The notes below the pieces were generated by a model. It searched no databases. It worked only from the letters and a program-made list of their open reading frames with translations, and was not told the DNA's origin. The position numbers and the translations under genes were made by a program. This document shows positions 11,381 to 22,021 of a stretch of DNA of 64,000 nucleotides, piece by piece. Source of the stretch: Liopterus haemorrhoidalis (lineage: Eukaryota > Arthropoda > Insecta > Coleoptera > Dytiscidae); assembly GCA_963971575.1 (NCBI GenBank), contig OZ020620.1:39532924-39596923 (forward strand), in the 5' to 3' direction. The stretch's first letter is position 1. Every line of letters starts with the position of its first letter.

Positions 11381-12411
11381 AGGTGACCAACCGTCCTCCT
11401 TTGAGGTGGACAGTCCTCCTTTTGTAAGGTCTGTCCTACCTTGAAAAGTGTCCTCCTATATGTCCTCCTTTTCGTAAATTTTCGTATTCGATCGATGCCG
11501 AGCCGATCCGTTGCAATTGATGTGACGTATTTGCATTTGACAATCGTCAAGGTTCGGTAGAATGCGGCGAGACGCGATTGTGAGACGCATACGCTCCGAA
11601 AGGGAGATCTTGCGAGAGCGCGTCGCACACAAATGGCTTTGTTTATTTGAAGGAATCAAATCCAGGCATAACAGAAAAGTTTATCAAAGAAGTGCAGAAA
11701 TTTTACCAAACATGTTTTCAATATATCGAAGAATGGTCTGAAACAAACACCTTGGTAAATAATTGTTTTCAATGGTGTTTTTTTACTTCATTGCAAGTAA
11801 ATTGGACAAATATTGAATCTTGTGTTGAGTTTTTATCTAAAGAAATGCGAGATATTAAAATAGACGACAATTGTCTCTTTGAAGAAATTAGAAGACTGAA
11901 TGTATATTTAAATTCGGAAAAATTAATACAATGGGAAAATCAACACGTTGAAATTGATAAAAGATGGGTAGAAATATTCAGCCATTTTAAAAATGAACAT
12001 ATTCCATGTGCAAATTTATTTACTCTTGTTCAATTTACCTTGTGCTGCCCTGGAACTAATGCCGCAGTTGAAAGAGTTTTTTCAATTGCTAATGATTTTT
12101 GGACAAGTGAGAAATCTAGATTGAATGTTGATATTCTAGCTGCAGCACTTGCCGTAAAATTCAATATGAAGGATATTTCTTGTTCAGATATTACCAATAT
12201 ATTGTTAGAAGATGATACTTTGATAAAAAATATTTATTCGATTGATAAGTACTCGTTTAAATAATAATGAATCATTATAAGTTTTTTTCAACAAAGTTTT
12301 TTACATTTATCATATTATAGTGTATTATTGTTGCAAAAAATAAAATTTAAAAAAAACACTTTACGATATTTCCTTGTGTCCTCCTTTTCATTGTAAAAAA
12401 GTGGGTCACCT
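11381..12411 (+). mobile_element. hAT element with TCCTCCTTTT subterminal repeats
   Basis: Ends are AGGTGACC and GGTCACCT, flanked by 8-bp TAATAATA at 11373-11380 and 12412-12419. The duplication is low-complexity, so slightly weaker evidence than for other copies. The left 100 bp holds four to five GTCCTCCTTTT-like motifs and the right end one more, as expected of hAT subterminal binding sites. It carries an open transposase C-terminal frame. Confidence 0.85.
11647..12264 (+). CDS. hAT transposase C-terminal half (205 codons)
   Basis: An uninterrupted 205-codon frame encodes the C-terminal part of a hAT transposase. Residues from about 130 to 185 form the dimerisation domain: LFTLVQFTLCCPGTNAAVER, then VFSIAND and SRLNVDILAAALAVKF. 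Complete hAT transposases are roughly 600 residues with a BED zinc finger and a split RNase H core; those are missing, so the protein cannot cut DNA. The frame starts about 270 bp inside the element's left end, pointing to an internal deletion. Whether the first Met is used is unknown. The open frame over 600 bp suggests a fairly recent copy. Confidence 0.75.
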   Translation: MKESNPGITEKFIKEVQKFYQTCFQYIEEWSETNTLVNNCFQWCFFTSLQVNWTNIESCVEFLSKEMRDIKIDDNCLFEEIRRLNVYLNSEKLIQWENQHVEIDKRWVEIFSHFKNEHIPCANLFTLVQFTLCCPGTNAAVERVFSIANDFWTSEKSRLNVDILAAALAVKFNMKDISCSDITNILLEDDTLIKNIYSIDKYSFK

Positions 12412-12652
12412 TAATAATAAATACAGTGCGATCATTAATTCCTGAGCGTTACATAATGGTAAACAATGGATTTAAAAATATCAAAACTGTATTCTAATGC
12501 AAAGCTGAAAATCCCAGCGAAAATTATTGTAAAAATGTTATTGCCTCTATAGCTTAATAATAAGTATCACACAACAATGTACTGTAATTTTCTAAATATA
12601 TTTTTAGATTTCAAATAAGTTTTATATTTACACAGTTTTCTGTAGAAATGTT

Positions 12653-12817
12653 CAGCGCCGGCTCAGAGGTCGGGACTTCGGGGATTTTTCCCGAGGCCCC
12701 GCGCTTAAAGGGGCCCCGCGCTTTCATATTTCTATCAATTATTAGTAGCTAGGGGTAGAGAAGGGGCCCCGCATATAATATTTTCCCGAGGCCCCGCAAA
12801 ACCCACAGCCGGCACTG
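12653..12817. mobile_element. 165-bp GC-rich hAT short element
   Basis: Starts CAGCGCCGGCT and ends AGCCGGCACTG, with an exact 8-bp duplication GAAATGTT at 12645-12652 and 12818-12825. It carries inverted GAGGCCCCGC motifs. No coding capacity. Confidence 0.9.
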
Positions 12818-13278
12818 GAAATGTTCCAATAATACGACATTTTTTTCGACATGATTGTTTTTAGTTTAGAACCTTCGTCGAAAAATATTATACTTGATGA
12901 TAATGAAATGTCGCTTGGTACATTTAATAAACATATTCTTTACATTTAATAAACCATTTTTATCCGCAGCACCTATATTGAGAACCGCGGCAGATTCGAG
13001 GTGGCGGTAAAAGTAGATTACCAAGTATAATAACCATAATTAGTTTTCACAATAGAACAAAATATCATGAAATATATTTGTAGAATGAAGTTTTAGCTAC
13101 AATTTGCCGCATAGTACAGAAATATGCGTCAAATGGTTTACAAGATGGCGTCTTTAATGCAATTTGTTTATTTACAATTACATGACAGTTCTTTTTACAA
13201 TTAAAAATATCCTATTAGATAGATAAAAAATTCGCTGAAAATTTTGATTGCATAGATTGTTATTAATTTTTTTTTTTC

Positions 13279-14066
13279 GGAGTTGTGGATGAGGGATAAG
13301 GAAGTGGTGGAGCAAGAAAGGACAGTCAGAATAGACAAATCAAGGAGCGCAGGGAGATATAAAGAGGTCAGAACTATAGGGGTACCAAGCTACTTGCAGG
13401 GAGAAAGAAGGTTAGGAGGGAGGGTTAGGAGGATTGTGAGGCTAAGGTGCGGGAATGAAGAGAGAGGAAATAGATATTGGAGGAAACAGGAGGATAAGAT
13501 GTGCAGGATGTGCGGGGAGGAGGAAGAAGATATAGAACACCTCGCGAAGAGGTGTAGAGAGATGACGGTATGGTCGGGGTGCACATTAGACCTGTTGCAC
13601 GAAGATGGAAGAGGGGAGAGGTGGGCGAGGGAATTAGAGGCAAGAAGGATAGAGATTGGGGAAGGATAACAGGAAGGGATAAAGGAAGGAAGGAAGAGCC
13701 CCGGTGGAAAGCAGAAGGGGAGAAACGGAAGGAATGAAGGGGGCTGAGATTACCTGGAAATGGGGAGGAAGGAAGGGAGATAGGAGGAGGAGTGAAGAAA
13801 TGGTTGGAAGGGAAGAGAATGGAATAAAATAAATTAAAGATGGGCGAGAGAACTGGAAGCAAGAAGGAAGGAGATCGGAGAGGGAAACCAGAATGAGAAT
13901 AGGAAGAAAAAGAGGGACACTGGAGCAAGAAGAAATAAATGAGAAAAAATATTGTAAATTAAATTGTATTGTACGTTATTTATTTTTGATTGTTTTATTT
14001 CTATTTGTAATAGTTAATACCCTGAACGCCGCAAGGCCTAGGGAATAAAGAATATATATATATGTG
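13279..14066 (+). mobile_element. non-LTR retrotransposon 3' end, copy A
   Basis: A purine-rich LINE 3' fragment that ends GGGAATAAAG and a short AT-dinucleotide tail. It is flanked by an approximately 15-bp duplication, TAA followed by a T-run and C, at 13264-13278 and 14067-14082. A second copy in the other orientation is at 25657-26495. Strong 5' truncation is typical of LINE insertion. Confidence 0.85.
13283..13669 (+). CDS. LINE ORF2 C-terminus with CCHC zinc knuckle
   Basis: A 128-codon open frame, strongly purine-rich and rich in Arg and Glu. The middle (about residues 70-87) contains CRMCGEEEEDIEHLAKRC, a C-x2-C-x8-H-x4-C knuckle of the kind found after the reverse transcriptase in many non-LTR elements. 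Upstream residues (YKEVRTIGVPSYL, RRIVRLRCGNEERGN) are conserved in copy B at 25657-26495. No polymerase domain remains. The first Met is probably only the first ATG after truncation. Confidence 0.7.
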   Translation: MWMRDKEVVEQERTVRIDKSRSAGRYKEVRTIGVPSYLQGERRLGGRVRRIVRLRCGNEERGNRYWRKQEDKMCRMCGEEEEDIEHLAKRCREMTVWSGCTLDLLHEDGRGERWARELEARRIEIGEG

Positions 14067-14130
14067 TAATTTTTTTTTTTTCAGGTTGTTAGTCTTGTAT
14101 AAAAAACTATACGGTTGTGCCCACCCTTAA

Positions 14131-14921
14131 AGAACATTTAATCCAGAACTGCATTTAGGAAACTTTAAAAAAAATCTGTTCTTCATAACACGTCGCGTGT
14201 CGCTGTAAGTTAGCATTGGCTTCAATTCATGTTTTTATAGATTTTAACAATAAAGAGAAACGAGCCACGAGTAAATCCTTTTGACAAAATCGTTGGAAAA
14301 TTCTACGTATTTCAAAAGAAGGATTGTATAATACCACTTGAATGATATCAAAATATGACGTAAAAACACTTTCATAAAAAAAAAACTCTCTTGCAAACCC
14401 ACATTGACTCATTTTTATAAAACGTAATCGACACACACATACCACATAATTTTGTTTGGAATATACTCAAAACATTTTTCAAGTTGGCATCCGTGAATTT
14501 AACAAGCTTATTTATTTGTGAATAAAATGATAAAGTGTGTTTGTATAAAATTAACGAGTACATATCTTTAGAAAATTATTTTTCATGATATTTTGTATTA
14601 AGGTCCAAGTTTCATAAATTTTCCTAAGTATAAACCAACGTTTATCAACCGGGGTTCCCAGGAACCCTAAGTTCAGCAAGATTTTGCTAGGGGTTCCTGA
14701 AGAATTAGTGATGAATAGGTTAATCATGTATAACATTTATCCTTATGTGGATCATTAACTAATTTTCTAATTTGTGGTCCATCAAAGAAGTCTGTTCAAT
14801 GACAAATGAATGATAATTAGATAATTAGATAATTTATTTAGCCATTGTGAGCAATAAATACACAGTAACTAAGTCAAAAGTATAGGTGTATGGATGTACA
14901 TACCAGACACGAAAGTAAATA
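14131..14921. other. unassigned AT-rich DNA
   Basis: No gene seen. TATCAACCGGGGTTCCC at 14643-14659 resembles a degenerate hAT left end (compare 59373 and 32186), without a recognisable partner. Confidence 0.35.
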
Positions 14922-14923
14922 TA

Positions 14924-16244
14924 GGGGAGATGTGGGGACGGTGGCACACATTTTGGTTTTCTGTTCATAACATCTTCAATTTTGAATTTTTTAAATAAAT
15001 CTTTTCGCCACTTAATACTTATTATGTCGTTGTTTAAATAACCTATTAAAAATTAATGTCCTTGTCACGTGCCATTTATAATTAATATTTTTGTTGACCT
15101 CTGCAATTGTGCCACTGTACCTATACGTGAGGGTACAGTGAAACAGCATTAGGGATACAGTGGAACAGTAAATATAATAGGTATCTAAAAAATCTGTATA
15201 TGTATCAATAATTTTTATTGAAACTTCAATTCAATGTCTTTAAAAATAAATCATCTGAAAGGTACTGAAAAATTAATAATATAAATATATAAATGTAAAT
15301 TTATTTTTAATATAAAAAAATAAACTTTGGTAAGTTCCTTGGAAGCAGTAAGTTTTGATAGTTTTTATTTTAATGTTAATTATATTTCATTAAATTTACT
15401 GTAAAAATCAAAACGTCTAAACGGTGTTTTGTGCTACCAGACGGAGCAGGAGATGGTAAAACTTTTATCTGCTCTGATTTTTTAAATGTGTAATTTTCAT
15501 TTGTTTTAATAAATTTAAAGAATAGAGTCAGTCGTCGGAGATATGTTACAACAATATTGTCAGTCGTTATTTCTATTATTTCCCCTATAGAGTGGCTCTT
15601 CATTTTATTCTTTCCGTATCCTTCAAATATTAAGGCATATTGCCTTACTTTAATATCCTTTTTTACGTAGTCTGTCAACATTATTATCTGAGTTTGAATT
15701 CTCATCAATATTGACATCAGTATCAGATGTGTCTGAACTAACAAGAATATCTTTTAATTTTCTGATCTTTTTTATTTTGCGCAGCTTGGAATTGTTCTTC
15801 TAACTCGTACCCACGTACGTGGGTACAGTGGCTCACTGTACCACTGTATCCACATAACATGTGTGCCACTGTTAGCCTAACCCTATTTTCACGAACATTT
15901 TATCAAATATAATAAGTGATATAGTTTAGAGCATTAGTAATTGCTTTACACTGTAGACAAATGACCAATTTACAACATGTAATACAAAATTTCTTACTAA
16001 TTTAGTTGTGTCTCGTTCAAATAAAAATTTTCTTGTTACGATAAACTTTAGTTTGTCTACCTCAAATCAACATTTTCATCATAAATGGCGGGACTTAAAT
16101 TTATAGACTCAAAATGTGGATAGTATAATTTCTCAGTACCAGAGGGGCCTATATATACCCAAACAGACATGAAAATATTCTATATTTCAAATATATTTCA
16201 AATGTTCCACTGTACCAATTGTGCCACCGTCCCCACATCTCCCC
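14924..16244 (-). mobile_element. pogo-like element with GGTACAGTGG subterminal sites
   Basis: Inverted ends GGGGAGATGTGGGG and CCCCACATCTCCCC extend to about 25 bp with few mismatches and sit between TA at 14922-14923 and 16245-16246. Motifs like GGTACAGTGG or its complement cluster inside the left end (about 15110-15170) and near 15825-15875. The interior encodes the C-terminal end of a pogo-type protein on the minus strand. Confidence 0.88.
15376..15744 (-). pseudogene. pogo-type transposase C-terminal domain
   Basis: The 122-codon frame, from about residue 35 on, has the pattern YALIFEGYGKNK...HSIGEIIEIT, VVTYLRR, FFKFIKTNENYTF and LPSPAPSGSTKH. I recognise this as the small beta-rich domain at the end of many pogo/Tigger-like proteins in insects (Y.L..F.GK....Y.G.I......V.FLR....F..P). 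The helix-turn-helix CENPB part and DDE core are absent. The first 30 residues may not be genuine. The terminal repeats and TA duplication of the host element agree with the assignment. Confidence 0.65.
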
Positions 16245-16316
16245 TACATATATTCTGTCAGGAAAGTAGCGGGAAGTGTTAAATAAAGCACACAATTTTC
16301 ATTTAATTATAAAAAT

Positions 16317-16955
16317 TTAATTTGTCGCCTTCAATGTAGGCTCCATTTGATGCAACTCACATTTTCCAGCGTTTTCAGTTTTCGAAACGCATTATATAGG
16401 CGTTTTCCGGTATAGTCTTCAGCTCATTCCACGAATTTTCTTTTATGGCCTCGATCGACTCAAAACGGGTTCCACGTAGCGGCAATTTTAATTTCGGAAA
16501 TAAAAAGGAGTCACCCGGAGCCAAATCTGGTGAATACGGTGGTTGCTCGATGGTATTTGTCTCGTTTTTGGACTTAAATTCAGCTCTGTTGGAACGAGAC
16601 GAGCGGCGACGCGTCTCATGTCCAAATTATTCACCAAAATCGACCGAACGGACTCTTAAGAAAAGTTCAAATCACGTGAAATCTCTCTTAAGCTAGAACG
16701 CCGATTATCGAGCAAAATTTCCTTTACATTTTCGATGTTTTCTTTGGTTTAAACGGTCGAAGGCCGTCCGGAACGTAGTTTGTCTTCGACGATATCTCGA
16801 CCATTTTTAAACGCTTTGTACCACTCGTACGCCCGTGTTTTTGATAAAGCTTATTCACTATAACACTTTTCCAACATTTTTAACGAGTCGGCACACGTAA
16901 TTCCATTCGCAACACAAACTTTAAGGCAAACTCTTTGTTCAGTAGTTTTGTTCAT
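16317..16955 (-). pseudogene. mariner transposase, core deleted
   Basis: Starts at ATG 16955 with MNKTTEQRVCLKV and carries the mariner N-terminal helices (ADSLKMLEKCY, a stop, then YEWYKAFKNGRD and RRSSLREISRDLNFS). It then jumps from RLVPTELNLSPK to the SPDLAPGDSFLFPKLKLPL block and a C-terminal tail ending ATN. The first two catalytic Asp blocks are deleted, and there are stops and shifts. The element ends near 16258 and 17010 are too degenerate to call. Confidence 0.78.
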
Positions 16956-17431
16956 TGTAAAAATCGCGACGCACTACTGAAGTGTGTTAACTAAAACCGA
17001 GTCGTTACACATTCAGTGACAGCACAGAGCACTAATTGTAGCTTCAATATGATTAGTAAAGTCTATGACTAGTATAGTTTTAAAATTATAACCACAGAAT
17101 TGTGTGTCGGAATTTCGTGACGTTGCTTCTGATAAAGTTACCCCCGTTCTTGAAAACAAAGGCGAAATCCTACGAAACAAATGAATCGAACAGCGTTTAC
17201 TGGACAAAAATAAAAATTTCACGAATTTTTTTAGGATCCTAATTTTATGATCTATTAATAATTCAAATATTACCTATGAAATTTTATATTTTTACCTATA
17301 GAAAAATCAATTATTTACCTATAGATAATTAAAAAATGATCTATAGTAAATTAATAGTTGACCTATAGAAAATTATCAATTGATCTATAATAAACTACCT
17401 ATAGACAGTAGTGACATCTATTGACTAGTAA

Positions 17432-17640
17432 CCTAAGATAGTGTTTTGACATTAAACTAGAAGATGGGTAGCTCGCTTCGCTCGGTTTCTTCTAACCAAA
17501 CCCTTACTAACCTAACCTAACCTAAGATAGTGTTTTGACATTAAATTAGAAGATGGGTAGCTCGCTTCGCTCGACTTCTTCTAACCAAACCCTTACAAAC
17601 CTAAGATAGTGTTTTGTCATTACTAGAAATTGGGTTAGGT
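17432..17640. repeat. 89-bp direct repeat, about 2.3 units
   Basis: CCTAAGATAGTGTTTTG starts at 17432, 17521 and 17600. Each unit contains GATGGGTAGCTCGCTTCGCT. The first junction includes three CCTAA units (17511-17525). Confidence 0.8.
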
Positions 17641-17676
17641 TTAAATACCAAAGACAATGTATGCTTTTTACTTTTT

Positions 17677-18344
17677 ACTTGCCCGACCTTAATATATAAG
17701 GGGCAAGTATTGTAATCGCGAAAATTTTCGATGTCGAGATTTTGACGGATGACCACGTTTCATGGTCCAGGGAATCCAAAAAACCTATTTTCGAAGTGCC
17801 GTCCGTATGTGTGTGTGTGTGTGTGTGTGTGTGTCTGTCTGTCTGTCTGTGTGTATACACGATAACTCAAAAACGGTTTAACTTAAAGAGTTCGTTCTGG
17901 TACTAAAAAATTCTCCTATTAAATAGGAAGAACCCTATTGTTTTTTATGAAAATCGGTTGACTAGAAATGGGAGTTTACTCGTGTCGATTTTAATATTTT
18001 TGCGAATATTTAGCAACAGAAAAATATTTCGAAAAAATTTATTGAACAAAATTTACTATAAATGCAATAACTAATAACTTTTATTTGAGACGTTTTTTGA
18101 TAAAACGAAAAATTTCGAAAATTTTTTGTAAAATTATTTAAAATTTTTCCAAGTCTCAATTTTTTCATACTTATATGTAACGTTTCCATGGTCATGATAA
18201 TTAATTCGTAACTAGTAAAGCAAGCCTTGGACAAAAATTTGTATAGAACATAATTTGATGTATTTTTGAAGATTTATCTAAATATTTAAATTTTTTTTTA
18301 GTTTATTTTTAAAAAATTTTTTTTTTTTTTATGGGAGGGCAAGT
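17677..18344 (+). repeat. dispersed repeat family P, copy 1
   Basis: Bounded by ACTTGCCC and GGGCAAGT. Contains a TG/TCTG microsatellite (17807-17853) and a conserved stretch including GTTGACTAGAAATGGG and GTGTCGATTTTAA. Inverse copies occur at 49250-49575 and 56515-56913. No reading frame is conserved. Confidence 0.7.
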
Positions 18345-18779
18345 CTAGCGGAGGTTTCCTTTCGCCACTGGTTTTGTTATAATTTACTTAAAAATATATT
18401 TTTATAAGCTTTATTTACAATATTTGTTTTATTATATTTTATTTACAGTTAAAAATTTCGTCGATAGAGTGCAAGAGTACTTATAGGTCAAGTATTAATT
18501 TTATAGATCAAATTTTATAGATCAATAATTATATCAATAGGTATATGATTATTTCCATAGATCTATTAAATATTTACATAGGTTGATAATTATTTTCATA
18601 GGTCGATAAATATTTCTATAGCTCAATATTTAATTCCATAGGTCAAAAATTAAAACCATAGATCAATTATTTAGTACATAGGTAAACTATTATTATCATA
18701 GGTACTATTCTGTAGATCATATATTTTTTTCATAGGTCAAATATTTTTATCCATTTTTTTATCACTCCTGACACGTATA

Positions 18780-19735
18780 TACATTCATCATATTGTTCCA
18801 TATTGTATTTTGTAGCTATATGATAACAATAGCTATTTTGTGCTACCGATCTAAATTTGTATCCTTTGTACTGTGAACATTGTATTATAAAAATCTCTTT
18901 TCAAAGTTTGAGCTATCCAATAAAACCCATTAAATTGATTTGATAAAAAAAAAATCCCAGCATTATTTATTTCGTTAGTAATTTTTTGTTTCATATTTAT
19001 AATGCGTTATTAATTTTACTAAAAAGCTAAAAATGTTTTGAAAATAATTATATCAAAAAAGATATAATGAAGGTACTTATTAATTTTTCATGAAGGGAAA
19101 ATATACAAAAAGGATAATGATGAGCATTTCATTAAAAAAATAATTAAATACCTTTTTAGTAATATCGAGATTAATTTTAACTTTCACAAGGCATAAAAAA
19201 ATCTAATAAACCATCTTTTTATATATATTTATATATATAATAAATGTATTTCCTCTTCAAACGTCATACAGGTAGGAAAAAATAAGTTAATTTAACTCAT
19301 AGGAACGTTTCGCATTTAATAGTTTAATGCATCTTCAGCCTATAAATACATATTATCTTAGAGAAGAATAATTAAATCTAAAATACAATATTCTTTCGTA
19401 AGTTTAGTCTAATGCTTAGTAAACGAGTATGTAATTAATGTAAATGGTCTTAAAATTAACAAAGTATGAGTTTGTCAAGAGACCCAGAAGTCAAGTTCAA
19501 AAAAGTTGTAATAAATAAGAAATCAGAAAAACTAACCTGTGATATGCAGTTATCAGCAGCGGCTGATGTAATGGACATACATGTTAAGTATGGTGGTCGT
19601 TGTAATAAAAGTATAGTATAAAAATAAAAATAAAAAATATAAAAAATCACTATTATTTGACAAACTTATATGAAAAACCGTAAATTAACTTGTTTCCGTA
19701 TCAGTAGTTTAAAATCAAATGTCGGGCATTTGATT
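18780..19735. other. unassigned AT-rich DNA
   Basis: Nothing recognised. A good-looking splice donor on the minus strand near 19538 lacks any convincing coding context. Confidence 0.35.
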
Positions 19736-19816
19736 TGATAAGCACGTCATATCCGAATACCTGACGGGAAAAATACACACTGCCGCATCCCAGACCCTGG
19801 AGATGTGCGGCAGCGG

Positions 19817-20796
19817 CTAGTGCACTACGCCGTGCGTCTTCAAAGTGCGTAAGGAATCAATCAAACATGCTTTTTGCACTCTGCAGACCAAAGAGCTGGA
19901 AACTGATCTGCAGGCAGGAATGATGTTAAGTTCCTGCTCGAAGGACGCCTTCGTTCCGCCTAGAACGCCCATAATGAGAACCATAAGCTTGATTCTGTGT
20001 TCCGGGTACACTTGACGAAGCTCAGACAAAAGGTCGGAGTATTTCTCGCGCTTTTCGACCTTCTTTAGAGATGTTTTTCTCTGCTGGACACGAAAATTCG
20101 ATTACAACCATCTCTCTTGTTTCGTGGTCCAGCAGGACTATGTCTGGCTTCGTTGCATGAAGTGGTCGAGAAGTGGGCATGAAATAATTCCAGTATATGC
20201 GGTAACTGGAATTTTCCACCACCTCCTCTGTATCCCCTGGATCATATGGAATGACACGAGTCAATTCCATAGTGTTGTCTCAAGTGGTAGTAGACCACGC
20301 GTAGAGCAGCATTGTGCCGGTAAATGTAGTGTGTAACGGCGTAGAAGGGGCATGCTGATAATAAGTGCGTCAGGGTTTCCGGGTATATTTTGCACGCTCT
20401 GCAGGTATGCGAAATATCTTGCAGGATGTTTTTGCGATATGCAAGCGTGCTTAAAACCCCATCCTGACATGCAAATATAAACCCTTGTACCTCGGATCTT
20501 AGGCCTGCCGAACGCAGGAAGGCAAAGGTCAATTGCCGGGACAAAGACTGTTCCCGGATTACTTGGAAGAACGTCGAGTGTAGATGTTTACTCATATGTT
20601 CTTCCAAGAGCATGTGTTGCTCTGCCTTCTTAAGAGATTCGCTGATTTGCCTGTACTCTTCATTTAACATTGGAATACCAGCGAATCTTCGGTTCGGCGC
20701 TAATTCGGTCAATCCAAGATTGTCTGCTGCTCTGCGTGTCGCTTGAAACAAAAAAGCGCCTTTTCCAGCAAACTCATGGGTGGTGTATATATACAT
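19817..20796 (-). pseudogene. R2/R4-type LINE C-terminus: CCHC finger and endonuclease
   Basis: Three overlapping minus-strand frames join into one protein end. The first part (20242-20796) ends in a CCHC motif, CRACKIYPETLTHLLSAC (C-x2-C-x8-H-x4-C). The next frame (20022-20270) holds the restriction-like endonuclease core KPDIVLLDHETREMVVIEFS, with its PD...E/D spacing. The last frame (19817-20029) holds SELRQVYPEHRIKLMVLIMG. This order, zinc finger then PD-(D/E)XK nuclease, is diagnostic of R2/R4/NeSL LINEs, whose nuclease nicks the target. The reverse transcriptase is missing (5' truncation near 20796) and frameshifts lie near 20255 and 20035. Confidence 0.85.
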
Positions 20797-20799
20797 ATA

Positions 20800-21690
20800 A
20801 ATATATAAATGTAGATTATCGTTAAAATTTTGTTACTATTAAATTATATTTCTTTTAATTTATCACTTTCGAACTACTGTTTTTTTGCACATATAGCTGC
20901 CATCTTCTTTTCAACTTATGAAAATATTTTGTCGGCACATTTTAGAATCGCTTGTTGATCGGTTTCTGCTTCATTTTTGTCTTTTCAATAGTTTTAAAAT
21001 GCATCCTTTCGACGAACTCTTCAATTTTGGGAAGCGACATCAAATACTTCATCAAATATTCTGATAAGTGTAGAACCCCATTTCTGCCAATATGCTAATA
21101 ATTTAACTGCGAAAATCACAAATGATTATTGCAGTTGTTATTTTCAAATCGTTTTACAGAAACTTGGCTTAAATACGAATTTATTTGAAAATCTGCTTTA
21201 AAAGTACTGTTATTGTTTTCTCCATAAATTAGAAATGTTGTATAAATTGCGGATTTAAATACTCGTTAAAAAATTAATGAAAAAATAACATATCTGTATA
21301 AACAAAACACAATTATCAGTGGCTACACACATTTAATGAAACATAAACATGGATTTGTATCTACTTAAAAATATGTACAAATGATTTTTTCAGTTTTTAT
21401 ACAACTAAATCCTAAAACGTACAAATAGATTAATCAAACCATCAGATTGGATAAAAAATTGATGCAAAGTGTAAATTTTAATCTCTTTAGGATTTCGTAG
21501 ATAAGTAGTATGTGAAAGTCTACTGGTCCAGAATGCAGGATGTCTAGTACAAGGATTTAAGGACATCAGAGGTCCAGAAGGTCCAAAAGTCGAAGAGTCT
21601 ACTTAGGCGTTTTTATTTACAAGTTTTTTTTAATAATATATCGGTGAAAATTCACACTTAACAGCAATTTTTTGTACATCTTGCTTAAAA
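20800..21690. other. unassigned AT-rich DNA
   Basis: No gene. GTGAAAATTCACACTT at 21646-21661 matches the terminal hairpin of the tRNA-containing repeat family (28450, 32706, 41325) and is probably a fragment of it. Confidence 0.4.
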
Positions 21691-21691
21691 A

Positions 21692-21940
21692 CAGGCGTGC
21701 AACCAGACTTTTTTCTTAGGGGGGATTCACATCTGTAAAGATATCAATATTTAGTATATGTCAGGGATAGAATCGGCGACGTTGTTACCCTGTATACTTA
21801 AAAATTTTCAGCGACTAGATAGGCAGAATTTATTTACTCAGTACTGTATTTCATAATTGGGTTATGTATGTTGAATTCAAAAGGGAACTAGGCAATCACG
21901 GATAAATAAAGAACATCAGAAAAAGCCCTGGATGCGCGCT
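21692..21940. mobile_element. possible short hAT-like element
   Basis: Starts CAGGCGTGCAACCAG and ends CTGGATGCGCGC, an imperfect inverted pair. No clear 8-bp duplication. The left end resembles 10963. Confidence 0.35.
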
Positions 21941-22021
21941 TTTTTAAATTCATTCAAAGCTATGCATTCAATCAACAAAGCAATACACTTGAAATTAAAA
22001 TGGAACAACTATGATACATAC

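Larger units (their letters stand above)
12475..14126 (+). mobile_element. TTAA-flanked element, second copy, with two nested insertions
   Basis: Once two insertions are removed, this matches the reverse complement of 29527-30286 over most of its length (for example GAACCGCGGCAGATTC and ACAAGATGGCGTCT). The right end CCCACCC meets TTAA at 14127-14130. The left arm is too diverged to place; the start given is approximate. It contains a hAT short element (12653-12817) and a LINE 3' end (13279-14066). Confidence 0.65.
17240..18770. mobile_element. element bounded by inverted CCTATAG arrays
   Basis: The left side (17255-17405) carries about seven spaced copies of ACCTATAG or GATCTATA; the right side (18478-18750) carries about a dozen copies of the complement, CATAGGTC or CATAGATC. 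Both arrays point inward and alternate with AT spacers, giving a unit near 20-25 bp. The outermost segments (AGGATCCTAA at 17231, GTCAGGAGTG in the complement at 18760-18770) are similar but not clearly homologous. Between the arrays lie a partial tandem repeat and a separate dispersed repeat. No coding capacity. Confidence 0.55.

Noticed and set aside
13425..13928. 167-codon minus-strand frame rich in Pro, Ser and Leu
   Set aside because: It is the complement of the purine-rich LINE copy A; the same kind of frame appears over copy B. It shows no signal beyond base composition.
17675..17860. Frame with a His-Thr repeat at its start
   Set aside because: Translation of a TG/TCTG microsatellite.
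19456..19650. Possible exon with CAG/GTTAGT donor on the minus strand
   Set aside because: No acceptor, and the translation is low-complexity hydrophobic at its start; donor-like sites are frequent by chance.
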